44,404 nt of DNA from a virus. The notes below the pieces were generated by a model. That model saw nothing but the letters and a program-made list of their open reading frames with translations. It ran no database searches and was not told where the DNA came from. The DNA lies in the IMG/VR virus record IMGVR_UViG_3300009537_000039, positions 1-44,404 of that record; one strand, given 5' to 3'. This document shows, piece after piece, positions 8,376 through 15,891 of the stretch (the stretch's first letter is position 1; each line of letters begins with the position of its first letter). The position numbers and the translations under genes were made by a program.

Positions 8376-10490
8376 CTACCTCCTCACGGACCTGGTCCGG
8401 GCTCCGAGGACCTGCGTGAGGGATCTCTGCGTTGCCGTCCCCTGCGTCCGGACGTTGCGGGCCGTGATCTCGTCGATGATGACGTCGATCTTGGTCAGGT
8501 CCCCGATCTGCTGCTGCTCCTGCGTCGCCTCGGTGCCCGGCGGGGAGAAGATGTTGACCTCGACCCGGCCTCTGCCTTGCCCGAAGGCGTGAACGCCGAG
8601 AGTGCCGCCCGGGCCGCGCTTGAGAGGCAGGAGCCCCTCGTCGCCGGCCTCGCCGCCGAGAGCTACGCCACCGTTGGCCATGGGGAAGACGGTGGGGCCG
8701 CTGAGGACTCCTCCGCGTGCCATTGGGATGACCCGTCCGGCGTGGAAGGCGTTGCCGAGGGCGCTGCCGACGAGATTGTTGCCGAAGAGCCCGCCCAGGA
8801 GAGCGCCGGCCAGGGGCTTGGCGATGGCCTGGCGGACGAAGATCTGAAAGATGTCGTCGCCGATTCCTGCGATGACGTCTCGGAAGCTGTCTCCGGCTAT
8901 GAGAGCTCGCTCGAAGGCGTTCTCCAGGCTCGAGCCAACCTGCTTGACCGCCTCCTTGAGGCGCTTGGTGTCCTCCGCGGCCCTGCCCATGGCGCGGGGG
9001 AGCTCTGGCAGGTCGTCGATGAGCCCCTTGAGCTTCTCCTGAATCTCCTCGGTGTCCAGGTCCAGCCCCTCGAAGAGTCCGTCGAGCTCGTCGCGGACCC
9101 CCTCCGGGACCAGGCCCGAGATCGTTTCCTTGAGGCTCTTGAAGTTCTCCTTGATCCTCGCGATGTCCTTGCTGGCGCCGTCTCGGATCTTGGCGAAGGC
9201 CTTGAGGAACTCGAAGGGCATGTTGGTCTTGATCTCAGGAGGGATCTCGAAGCCCCCTACCACCTTCTGAATCGCCTCCGCGACACCCCGGAACTTCTCG
9301 GGAAGGAACTGCGTGGGTATGGCTCTGATGGCGGTACCGACCACTCCGAGCTTCTCGACCATGTTGTTGATTCCCTGGAGGAAGGGCCGCTCCACGTTGT
9401 TCCGGAATCCAGCCACCAGAGTCGTCTTGAGGACCGAAACCATGCTCTTGGCGACCGCCTTGATGGTGTCCCGAAAGAGGAACCAGGCGCCGGTGGCGGT
9501 GGCCAAGGCGGCGATGATGAGTCCTATGGGGGAGGTGACCGCGGTCACCAGCGTCACCATGGCGGTGCCGATTCCGGTCACGACCGTCGCGACGGTGGTA
9601 CCGAAGGTGATGAAGCCGCTGATGGCGAAGCCCAGGCCTGAGATGAGGGCTCCGAGAGCGACGAGGCCTGGGCCTATGACTGCGGCGATGCCTCCGACTA
9701 TGAGCAGCACCTTCTTGGTTTCGTCCGACATGCCCTGGAGGCGCTCGACGACTACGCGTGCCCGGTTGACGAAGGGGTTGATGGCCTCGAGGATGATCTT
9801 TCCGAACTCCTCGGCCAGGTCCCCGATCGAGTTGGACAGCTGGCGCATCGGACCGAGACCAGTCTGCGCCTCCCGCATTGCGATGCCGAAGGCGTTGCTG
9901 AGGAGCTCCTGAGCCTTGGCTGCTCGCTGTGTCTGGTCCTCGATCTTGCGGAGCGAGGGTATGTAGCGGTTCAGCATCGTCGTGTCGCCCTGCTCGAGGG
10001 CCGCGGTGTACCTGATGGCTGAGCGCTCGTTGATGCCGAAGGCCTTGGCGAGAGCTATGGCATTCTTGGAGGCCCGGGCCGATTGCTGGGAGCTCAGGCC
10101 CATGGACTTGGCCATTTGGATGTTGGCCAGGGTCGACTCGTCGCCGACGGTGGTGACGCTCTGGAGGGTGGAGGCGAATTCCTTGAACTTCTCCAGCTGG
10201 TCGTCTGCTGATTCTCCGGCGAACTCGATGGCGGCTGCCAACTTGTTCTCAGCCTGGAGCTGCTGATCTGCGGCCTTGACGGCGATGCCGGCTGCGACGG
10301 TGAATGGGACGGTGAGGGCCAGAGTCAGGCGCTTACCGACGCGGTCGAGGGACTGGCCGAGCTGGGCGAACTTCTGGTCGATCTTGACCGTGGTCTTCTC
10401 GGCCGCGCCCGCTGCCTTGTCGTAGCCCTCCAGGAGTCCGGTCAGGTCGGCTTCGAGTCGTTGAAGAATAGGCTCAAGCTCTGCCGCCAT
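8376..10490 (-). CDS. Tail tape measure protein
   Basis: A 704-residue tape measure protein that sets tail length and lies inside the tail tube. The N-terminal half is largely alpha-helical and coiled-coil-like, followed by hydrophobic, glycine-rich segments at about residues 260-340 (IGGIAAVIGPGLVALGAL and later). The C-terminus contains the characteristic GGVLSGPTVFPMANGG and GEAGDEGLLPLKRG motifs. By the usual rule of about 0.15 nm per residue the tail would be near 105 nm. It has a strong AAAGGAGG ribosome binding site and overlaps the frameshift product of the chaperone gene by 17 bases, as expected for this locus. Confidence 0.92.
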   Translation of the reverse strand: MAAELEPILQRLEADLTGLLEGYDKAAGAAEKTTVKIDQKFAQLGQSLDRVGKRLTLALTVPFTVAAGIAVKAADQQLQAENKLAAAIEFAGESADDQLEKFKEFASTLQSVTTVGDESTLANIQMAKSMGLSSQQSARASKNAIALAKAFGINERSAIRYTAALEQGDTTMLNRYIPSLRKIEDQTQRAAKAQELLSNAFGIAMREAQTGLGPMRQLSNSIGDLAEEFGKIILEAINPFVNRARVVVERLQGMSDETKKVLLIVGGIAAVIGPGLVALGALISGLGFAISGFITFGTTVATVVTGIGTAMVTLVTAVTSPIGLIIAALATATGAWFLFRDTIKAVAKSMVSVLKTTLVAGFRNNVERPFLQGINNMVEKLGVVGTAIRAIPTQFLPEKFRGVAEAIQKVVGGFEIPPEIKTNMPFEFLKAFAKIRDGASKDIARIKENFKSLKETISGLVPEGVRDELDGLFEGLDLDTEEIQEKLKGLIDDLPELPRAMGRAAEDTKRLKEAVKQVGSSLENAFERALIAGDSFRDVIAGIGDDIFQIFVRQAIAKPLAGALLGGLFGNNLVGSALGNAFHAGRVIPMARGGVLSGPTVFPMANGGVALGGEAGDEGLLPLKRGPGGTLGVHAFGQGRGRVEVNIFSPPGTEATQEQQQIGDLTKIDVIIDEITARNVRTQGTATQRSLTQVLGARTRSVRR

Positions 10491-11207
10491 TGCTCGCCTC
10501 CTTTCCGGCTACAGAGGCCGGGAAGTTCATGATCTCGTCCATCTCGTCCGAGGTGAAGTCCCCTTGCTCCCGTGTCTTCTTGTCGCCGTAGGCCTCCCGC
10601 CACCCGTCCAGGGCAGCCATCAGGTCGAAGGTCGTTGCCTCCCAGAACTCCCGCGGAGGCCAGCCCAGGATGCCCATGCCCACCTCCATGTGCCTCCGCC
10701 ATGGAAATGGGGCCGGGGGAGGCCCGGAAGGCTCCCCCTCTACGGGTTTCCCGAGTCCTCCCCCTCCCCCTCCTCGGCCGGCTCCTCGCCAGCGAGCGCC
10801 GCGCGAATCTTCTCCCGAGCCTTCTCCTGTGCCTTCTCCCTGGCCTCCGCGAGCGCCTCGGTGACATCCGAGCGGGTCTTGCGTCCTGCGATGGCCACGG
10901 AGAGGAACATGATGACCTGGTTGAACTCCTCGAGGCCAGCCAGGAGGAGAGCATCGCCGACCTCCTCCAGGCTGACCTTGCTGCCCTCCTCCGGGGTGAT
11001 GCAGGCCTGCGTGATCTTCACCATGTCGTCGAATGGTGGCAACCCATCGGTCTTGAGAGAGTTGAGCCATTGGACGATGTCCTTGCCGGTGGCCTTCTGC
11101 ACGGCCTTGATGGTCCGGTAGTTGGGCACCATCTCGAAGGTTTTCTGGTCGAGCACGAGCTGCATCTCACCACGCGGACCCGGCTCTCCTGCTTGGTTCT
11201 CGCTCAC
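10474..11207 (-). CDS. Tail assembly chaperone, -1 frameshift fusion (gpGT-like)
   Basis: Translating the upstream frame to the slippery GGGAAAC (10752-10746) and then slipping back one base gives a fusion of 154 + 90 = 244 residues. The extension starts PVEGEPSGPPPAPFPWRR and contains MEVGMGILGWPPREFWEATT and DLMAALDGWREAYG, a pattern known from small tail chaperones located before the tape measure gene (LGWxPxEFW). Known systems such as lambda gpG/gpGT use the same arrangement to make two products in a fixed ratio that assemble the tape measure. The frame relation (-1), heptamer and coding quality of the extension agree. Real frameshift efficiency cannot be read from sequence. Confidence 0.82.
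10740..11207 (-). CDS. Tail assembly chaperone, unshifted product (gpG / GTA gp10-like)
   Basis: A 155-residue protein beginning at a GTG (11207) with GGAGG 8 bases upstream. After a short N-terminus it has the pattern of GTA-gp10-type tail chaperones: GEMQLVLDQKTFEMVPNYRT, IKAVQKATGKDI and a central region around FDDMVKITQACI. The C-terminus is an acidic Ala/Glu/Lys helix ending GEGEDSGNP. It lies between tail tube and tape measure genes. Most ribosomes should stop here at 10740, with a minority moving into the -1 frame to give the longer form. Confidence 0.85.
   Translation of the reverse strand: MSENQAGEPGPRGEMQLVLDQKTFEMVPNYRTIKAVQKATGKDIVQWLNSLKTDGLPPFDDMVKITQACITPEEGSKVSLEEVGDALLLAGLEEFNQVIMFLSVAIAGRKTRSDVTEALAEAREKAQEKAREKIRAALAGEEPAEEGEGEDSGNP
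10746..10752 (-). promoter_or_regulatory. Programmed -1 frameshift site GGGAAAC
   Basis: On the minus strand the codons G GGA AAC fit the canonical X XXY YYZ heptamer, five bases before the zero-frame stop codon TAG (10742-10740). Lambda uses the closely related GGGAAAG. After slipping, the next codon is CCC and the frame stays open for 90 codons with clear chaperone-like sequence. The GC-rich region just downstream could form structure, but I did not find a single obvious stem. Confidence 0.85.
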
Positions 11208-11224
11208 CTATCACTCCTCCAGGA

Positions 11225-11647
11225 TCAAGCCAGGGCGCCGTAGCTGACGGCGTCGCTGGACTCGAGGGTGAAGGAATAGAGCTGGACGTCTCCGTCGGCC
11301 CCGGTCTCCTCGAAGGCGGTGATCTGGAAGGCTCCGCTGTAGCCGGTGCTCGGGGCGTCGGCCGCGACGATGCGGAAGTTCTTGATGGTCCCGGCGAGGA
11401 ACGCCGTGCGCATGGCGATGAAGGTGGCGTTGTCGACGACGGCCCGGCCGGACCCGGAGACGGAGCCGCTGAGGTTCGCCGCGTTGGCCTGCAGGCCGCG
11501 CCAGGTCGAATCCTTGTCACTCGCGTCGACCGCGGGGTTGGAGAGGCTGATCCCGTTCTGGCGGGCGCCTCCGACCGTGTTGAAGACCTCCGGGGACGCT
11601 GCATCCCCCATCTGGACGACGAATGCTTTGCCAGTTCGGCCTGCCAT
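11225..11647 (-). CDS. Major tail tube protein
   Basis: A 140-residue protein of the GTA gp9 / TP901-1 type tail tube family. Characteristic parts are the N-terminal GKAFVVQMGDAASPEVFNTVGG, the central TWRGLQANAANLSGSVSGSG, a FxAMRTAFLAG helix and the C-terminal F-x-I-T-A-F-E-E-T-G and Y-S-F-T-L-E-S-S-D segments that end the sandwich. GAGGAGG lies at good spacing before the ATG at 11647. It sits between the tail terminator and the chaperone, the usual place. Many copies would stack into the tail tube. Confidence 0.88.
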   Translation of the reverse strand: MAGRTGKAFVVQMGDAASPEVFNTVGGARQNGISLSNPAVDASDKDSTWRGLQANAANLSGSVSGSGRAVVDNATFIAMRTAFLAGTIKNFRIVAADAPSTGYSGAFQITAFEETGADGDVQLYSFTLESSDAVSYGALA

Positions 11648-11658
11648 GGCCTACCTCC

Positions 11659-12069
11659 TCAGTCAGAAGCGGAGCGCTCGCGCCTCGCCTCATAGTTCCA
11701 GGTCATGAGTGGTCGGTCGGAGTTGTCCCGGCCGATGTAGAATGGGGCTCCCTGCGTCGCGCGCACCTCGAGGAAGTCGGTCCCGAGGTCTCCGCCATGG
11801 AGGGATCCGTAGATATCGCCCATCTTAGTCCGCAAGAGCTCATAGCCCTCCTTCTCGCCGCGTCCGCGGACTTGAAAGGTGACCTGGTCCTGCATGGTCT
11901 CGCTGGAGCCCTCCGGGGGTTGCTCCGGAGGTGGCCCGCCTGTCTCTCGGACGGTGATGCACGCGTCGGGGCTCGGCGGCTCGTCGCCAGCCACTCCCAC
12001 CCAGCCGCTCGAGCCGGAAACGTGCCCCTCGTCTTCGAGGAAGTCCAGGATGTCGTCGAGCATCGTCAC
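11659..12069 (-). CDS. Minor capsid / tail terminator-like protein (PF12691 type)
   Basis: A 136-residue protein resembling the family called phage minor capsid protein: L-D-D-I-L-D-F-L near the N-terminus, a D-A-C-I-T-V-R-E-T-G-G-P-P segment, Q-V-x-V-R-G-R-G central pattern, then G-A-P-F-Y-I-G-R-D and a closing NYEAR. In this position (after the gp10-like gene, before the tail tube) members act as tail terminator that caps the tube and joins it to the neck. The GTG start overlaps the upstream stop (GTGA); an ATG two codons later is an alternative start. Confidence 0.78.
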   Translation of the reverse strand: MTMLDDILDFLEDEGHVSGSSGWVGVAGDEPPSPDACITVRETGGPPPEQPPEGSSETMQDQVTFQVRGRGEKEGYELLRTKMGDIYGSLHGGDLGTDFLEVRATQGAPFYIGRDNSDRPLMTWNYEARRERSASD

Positions 12070-12581
12070 CGGCGCCCCACTCGCCCTTTCAATCTGCGCC
12101 TCATACGCTTGGAGAGCCGCTTCGACATCGTTCTGCGTCGTCTGACGACGGGCCTCTCCAAGAACTTCGCGTGCCCCACGAAAGTCCGGGGCCGGCCCTT
12201 GCGAACTGCCCCTCTCCCCGTATTCCGCGAGCCTCCGCCGAACTCTGACCCGAAGGTCTCGAGGTCCTCATGTACCCTCAAAGCGTACCCGACCGACTCG
12301 TCATTTGTCTTCCCGCCGTGGTTTCCTGAGCCGGCAGGACCTCCGAAGCCGAGGTCGACACGGACGCTGGTTGGAGTCGGCCGCTTGGGCAGTTGGACGT
12401 GCCCGGAGTTGACCAGCTGCCCGGTGTCCTTGGGGGTGACGTCCTTGGCGTCGGTCATGGTCTCCTCGCCCTCGCGGAAGAGCTCTTTCTCGACGGCCTT
12501 GAGAGTCTCCTCCGCGGAGAGCTTGAGCTGCCGGCGCATCTCCTCGAGGCCCTTCCACTTGCTGGTGATTCGGACGGTCAT
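12066..12581 (-). CDS. Neck / tail completion protein (HK97 gp10-like)
   Basis: A 171-residue, strongly basic protein. The longer open frame to 13010 is out-of-frame sequence of the upstream gene; the ATG at 12581 overlaps that gene's stop (ATGA). The pattern fits HK97-gp10-like proteins: an N-terminal helix (LEEMRRQLKLSAEETLKAVEKEL), D-A-K-D-V-T-P-K-D-T-G-Q-L, then Y-A-L-R-V-H-E-D-L and a P-R-T-F-V-G-H-A-K-F-L-E-R-P-V segment close to the end. Such proteins lie between head closure and tail terminator genes. The highly basic tail (KRMRRRLKGRVGRR) is longer than usual. Confidence 0.75.
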   Translation of the reverse strand: MTVRITSKWKGLEEMRRQLKLSAEETLKAVEKELFREGEETMTDAKDVTPKDTGQLVNSGHVQLPKRPTPTSVRVDLGFGGPAGSGNHGGKTNDESVGYALRVHEDLETFGSEFGGGSRNTGRGAVRKGRPRTFVGHAKFLERPVVRRRRTMSKRLSKRMRRRLKGRVGRR

Positions 12582-12910
12582 TCGAAGAACACCTTGGCGT
12601 GGCTCACGGAGCCGTCGTCGTCCTGCGGTAGCTCGACGGAGAGAATCTTGGGCGCGCTCCCGTCGGAGAGAGTGATGCGGCCCTCTGGGGTAATGGCCGG
12701 GATGGTGCCTCCGACAATCCAGATGTTTTCGGAGGAGATGACCTCGTCGCCCTGGGCGTTGCGGACCAGCCGGTGCTCCTTGTTGCGCCGCACATTGTTC
12801 AGGGGCGAGGAGGGGCCGTAGCTCGGGACGTTGTAGCGGTCGCGGCTGTCGAGCGGCTCCCAGGTCGCGGTGTCGTTGCAGACGTCCTTGAAGTCGTCTC
12901 CGAACGGCAT
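12578..12910 (-). CDS. Head closure / head-tail joining protein
   Basis: A 110-residue protein: MPFGDDFKDV, then V-P-S-Y-G-P-S-S-P, followed by short beta-strand sequence (EVISSENIWIVGGTIP, R-I-T-L-S-D-G-S-A-P-K-I-L-S-V-E-L-P) and H-A-K-V-F-F-E at the end. This beta-barrel-like pattern and size fit head closure proteins of the SPP1 gp16/HK97 type. It directly precedes the gp10-like gene (ATGA overlap). Its start overlaps the stop of kdsA (TGATG), so the structural gene depends on translation through the inserted metabolic gene. Confidence 0.7.
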   Translation of the reverse strand: MPFGDDFKDVCNDTATWEPLDSRDRYNVPSYGPSSPLNNVRRNKEHRLVRNAQGDEVISSENIWIVGGTIPAITPEGRITLSDGSAPKILSVELPQDDDGSVSHAKVFFE

Positions 12911-13737
12911 CAGGCGAATCCCTTCCTGATCTTGTCGATGGCTGCGAGCTCATCCAGAGCCTTCGGGAGGTCCGCCATCGCCAGCATGTTCGGCCCGTCG
13001 CTCGGGGCATTCGCCGGGTCCTGGTGAACCTCCATGAAGACCCCGGCTACGCCCACGGCAACCGCGGCTCGGGCTAATGGTACCGCGTCGGCCCGATTCC
13101 CACCGCTCGTCCATCCATTGTCGCTTGGGCGCTGGACGGAGTGCGTGGCGTCGAAGACCACGGGAGCGCCGGTGTACTCACGCAGGCGCACGAGGGAGCG
13201 GAAGTCCACGACCAGGTCGCAGTAGCCGAAGAAGGTGCCGCGCTCAGTTAGGATGACAGGTGCCCCGCAGGTCTTGTCGATGGCGGGGACCATGGACTCC
13301 GGGTTGCCCATCTGGCCCTTCTTGATGTTCACCGGCTTCCCCGTGTCCGCCGCGGCTTGAATCAAGTCCGTCTGTCGGTATAGGAAGGCTGGGAGCTGCA
13401 AGACATCGGCGACGTCGGCGACGTGCTTGCATTGCCAGGGCTCGTGGACGTCGGTCAAGACCGGGCAGCCGACCTCGCGCCTGACGGCGTCCAGGATGGC
13501 GATGCCCTGGGCGAAACCAGGTCCGCGGTAGCTGTCGCCGCTGGTCCGGTTGGCCTTGTCCCAGCTGGTCTTGTAGACGAAGGGCACTCCTGCCTTGGCC
13601 GCTATGTCCCGGAGCATGGCTGCGGTGACGATGGCGTGCGCGCGGTTCTCGATGACACAGGGGCCGGCGATGAGGACGAAGGGCAGCTCATTGCCGATCT
13701 CGATGGTGTAGCGCGGCCCGTTGATCTTGATGCTCAT
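12910..13737 (-). CDS. kdsA: 3-deoxy-D-manno-octulosonate 8-phosphate synthase (KdsA), metal-dependent type
   Basis: A 275-residue enzyme that condenses phosphoenolpyruvate with arabinose 5-phosphate to Kdo 8-phosphate, the precursor of Kdo in LPS and capsules. Family motifs are clear: FVLIAGPCVIEN, KTSWDKANRTS, DSYRGPG, TDVHEPWQ, LPAFLYRQTDL, VNIKKGQM, LTERGTFFGY, DATHSVQ, FMEVHQDP. The four metal ligands of the metallo class are present with the right spacing: C27, H199, E236, D247; the metal-free class has Asn at the Cys position. Length is full. The ATG at 13737 has GAGGAAAG upstream and overlaps the GT9-like gene's stop (ATGA). It is encoded inside the head-tail operon, the last gene of a six-gene glycan cassette. 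The reading to 14424 is an out-of-frame extension. Confidence 0.93.
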   Translation of the reverse strand: MSIKINGPRYTIEIGNELPFVLIAGPCVIENRAHAIVTAAMLRDIAAKAGVPFVYKTSWDKANRTSGDSYRGPGFAQGIAILDAVRREVGCPVLTDVHEPWQCKHVADVADVLQLPAFLYRQTDLIQAAADTGKPVNIKKGQMGNPESMVPAIDKTCGAPVILTERGTFFGYCDLVVDFRSLVRLREYTGAPVVFDATHSVQRPSDNGWTSGGNRADAVPLARAAVAVGVAGVFMEVHQDPANAPSDGPNMLAMADLPKALDELAAIDKIRKGFA

Positions 13738-14543
13738 GGGTCTCTTTCCTCTGCAACTACTCGCCTGAGGGCCTCTGCGACCGCTGCAGGCTTGATTCTC
13801 TGGAGGCACTTCTGGCAATGAGGGCAGAGATCCCACTTTCCGCAGCTCCCCCAGGCTCCTCCGGTCAGATTGACGTGCCCGGGGTAGCCGGTGACGTCGG
13901 GTGAGATGAACCCTCCGAAGATGACGACGGCCGGCCTGGAGAGGTATGCGGCCGCGTGGTGCAGGCCTCCCTCGGCTCCCACGTAACCCCTGGAGGCCGC
14001 GACTGTGCCGCACGCGTCCAGAAACTCGGGGGTCTTGACCTCCCGTATGAGCTCGAGGCCCCCAGGAGTCGAGGTCGGTCCGAGCAGACGGATCGGATTC
14101 AGGTCCTGGATTCGCCTGAGGAGGTCCTGGTACCGTTCTTCTCCCCATGCCTTGTTGGGACTGGCTCCTGGTCCGGTGTCGACCCCGACCACGACGTAGG
14201 AACCGATCTCCTTGCGGAGCGCGCGCCCGAAGGCCAGGCTCTCCTCGCGGAGCTCGAGCCGGCCCCAATGGTCGCGAGCTCTCCAACCAGAGGGGGTCAA
14301 TCCGGACTCGCGAGTGAAGGGATACTTGATGTAGGGGCGGCAGCCAGCGCCGTTCTGTACCGCCTGGAATCCTCCGGGAGGGTCCGGGTCCTCTGGCCGG
14401 AGAATCGACGCCTGGCTCTCCCACACTGGAGACCAGCGCGGGAGCCCTCCGAGGCTGAGGATTCGGACGGGGCGGCGACGCTCGTCTCTCTCCTGGGTGA
14501 CGACCGCGTGCCCTATGGCCATGATCTCGTCCCCCCAGCCCAT
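13734..14543 (-). CDS. Glycosyltransferase family 9-like (heptosyltransferase-like)
   Basis: A 269-residue GT-B type glycosyltransferase resembling GT9 enzymes that transfer ADP-heptose to LPS. The second Rossmann half shows VVVGVDTGPGASPNKAWGEERYQDLL (family: HPGAS...K.WP...), the C-G-T-V-A-A-S segment and A-E-G-G-L-H-H-A-A-A-Y-L, where the usual D-[ST]-G before the H-A-A is E191-G-G. A Cys-rich C-terminal segment (C234, C240, C243, C246; CPHCQKC) could bind metal and is unusual. The start at 14543 is chosen because it overlaps the sulfotransferase stop (TGATG); the longer frame to 14654 lies inside that gene. Donor and acceptor cannot be told from sequence. Confidence 0.78.
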   Translation of the reverse strand: MGWGDEIMAIGHAVVTQERDERRRPVRILSLGGLPRWSPVWESQASILRPEDPDPPGGFQAVQNGAGCRPYIKYPFTRESGLTPSGWRARDHWGRLELREESLAFGRALRKEIGSYVVVGVDTGPGASPNKAWGEERYQDLLRRIQDLNPIRLLGPTSTPGGLELIREVKTPEFLDACGTVAASRGYVGAEGGLHHAAAYLSRPAVVIFGGFISPDVTGYPGHVNLTGGAWGSCGKWDLCPHCQKCLQRIKPAAVAEALRRVVAEERDP

Positions 14544-15223
14544 CAGGAGTACCAGCGCTCGTAGTCCTCGGCCAGATGCGCCGCCGCCCACTCCTCGGCC
14601 GCAGGCGTCACCTCGGCCGGAATCGTCTTCGGGGTCGCGTTGGTCTGGGGCCAAGCGATGGGCCTCCGGATCCGTCCCTCAAGGCCCGCCTGGAAGACCT
14701 CGGGCTCCTCGAAGCGGTAGACCCGATGGACCAGCAGTCGGCCGTCCTCGCTCAGGAGCCAACGGGCTTGAGGGATCTCGATGATGGACCGGCCCCAGCC
14801 GTCGGTCTCCCGCCAGGGGTTCCAGCCGAACTCCTTGCACCAGGCCAGAACCCAATGCTGGAGGGTGGCCAATTCGAGGTGGTCCATGGCTACCTGGCAA
14901 TCTTCGGCGCTCAGGTGGGCGAGACCTCGAAGCGCAGCATCGTGGTTCGACTTGCAGAGCCGGTAGAGGCTGACGAGCCTGGCAACCGGGTCCCGGACCA
15001 GCGCCGCGCGCCAGCAATAGGACCAGAGCTCGGGCACGTCCACGGAAAGCTCTCGCGCACCTCCATGGGTCGGTAGCCGGTTTCCTCCCCTACGGAACGC
15101 GCAGCTGTTCCAGGCTCGCTCGTCGCCGACTGATGCCCGGGCCAGCCCGCGTTTCAAGGCCGTGCCGCCGGTCCTCGGGATGTGGAGGACGATCAAACGG
15201 TGCTCGAGGGAAACGAATGCCAT
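14543..15223 (-). CDS. Sulfotransferase family protein
   Basis: A 226-residue protein of the PAPS-dependent sulfotransferase (P-loop kinase-like) fold. The 5'-phosphosulfate binding loop is LHIPRTGGTALKRGL (residues 13-27) and the 3'-phosphate binding motif is ALVRDPVARLVSLYR (74-88). A W-rich C-terminal part follows and ends with E-D-Y-E-R-W-Y. Such enzymes sulfate carbohydrates or, more rarely, proteins. Neighbours upstream and downstream are an FkbM methyltransferase (3-base gap) and a GT9-like enzyme (TGATG overlap), so a sulfated glycan is the probable product. The acceptor is unknown. Confidence 0.82.
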   Translation of the reverse strand: MAFVSLEHRLIVLHIPRTGGTALKRGLARASVGDERAWNSCAFRRGGNRLPTHGGARELSVDVPELWSYCWRAALVRDPVARLVSLYRLCKSNHDAALRGLAHLSAEDCQVAMDHLELATLQHWVLAWCKEFGWNPWRETDGWGRSIIEIPQARWLLSEDGRLLVHRVYRFEEPEVFQAGLEGRIRRPIAWPQTNATPKTIPAEVTPAAEEWAAAHLAEDYERWYS

Positions 15224-15226
15224 GAC

Positions 15227-15889
15227 CTAGCCTCCCCAGGTCAGGAAGAAGTCTCCCTGGATTCCGCCGCGCCGGCGAAAGCCGAGGGACTCGAGCAGGA
15301 GTAGCGCTTGCGTGTCAGCCAATCCGTACTTCTCACCATGGCCCTGCTTCTGCTCGACGCAGATGACGGGCTTGCAGCGCAGCAGCGTCTCCTCGGCGCC
15401 CTCGAGGACGTGGCTCTCGTAGCCCTCGCAGTCGATCTTGAGGAAGTCGACGATGGGGAACTCGAACGAGTCGAGGGGCACTTGAATGACGTCTCCCCCG
15501 CTCTCCCTGGGATCGACCCAGGTATCTCCGGAGGAGTCCGGGCCCGTGTGCATGGTCACCTTGGCTCGCTCCGGACCAAGGGCGCAGGGGTGCATCACGA
15601 CGTTCTCGGTCGCAGCCAGGTTGCGCTCCCAGCAGTCGCGGTGGGCAGGGACGGGCTCGAAACACTCGACGCGGTCGAAGTCCAGGGCCATGACGCGAGA
15701 CCAGAGTCCGACGTGGGCGCCAACGTCTACGGCAACGCGCCGGCGGTCGAAGGGGACGAGCCGCAGGACGTCCTCATACTTGTGGTATTGGTAGGTCGGT
15801 AGCCCAGCCCGCGTGTGCCCCACCTGAGTCATCCACTCGACCAGGTGCTCCTCGCCGTCAGGCAGCCAGATTCCTCTCCACTCGAACAT
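15227..15889 (-). CDS. FkbM family SAM-dependent methyltransferase
   Basis: A 220-residue methyltransferase. SAM-binding motif I is VAVDVGAHVGLWSRV (residues 52-66), followed by ECFEPVPAHRDCWERNL, and the FkbM hallmark DFLKIDCEGYESHVLEGA (148-165). FkbM enzymes O-methylate sugars or polyketides; in phage and capsule clusters they methylate glycans. The ATG at 15889 (GAAGGG upstream, 2 bases after the preceding stop) is preferred over one at 15919, which would overlap the previous gene by 28 bases. It is part of the six-gene cassette between adaptor and head closure genes. Confidence 0.88.
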   Translation of the reverse strand: MFEWRGIWLPDGEEHLVEWMTQVGHTRAGLPTYQYHKYEDVLRLVPFDRRRVAVDVGAHVGLWSRVMALDFDRVECFEPVPAHRDCWERNLAATENVVMHPCALGPERAKVTMHTGPDSSGDTWVDPRESGGDVIQVPLDSFEFPIVDFLKIDCEGYESHVLEGAEETLLRCKPVICVEQKQGHGEKYGLADTQALLLLESLGFRRRGGIQGDFFLTWGG

Positions 15890-15891
15890 TC

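Noticed and set aside
8184-9641. Long plus-strand open frame opposite the tape measure gene
   Set aside because: Sequence is low-complexity (Glu, Leu, Gly, Asp) as expected for the antisense of a helical protein; no motif and no ribosome binding site.
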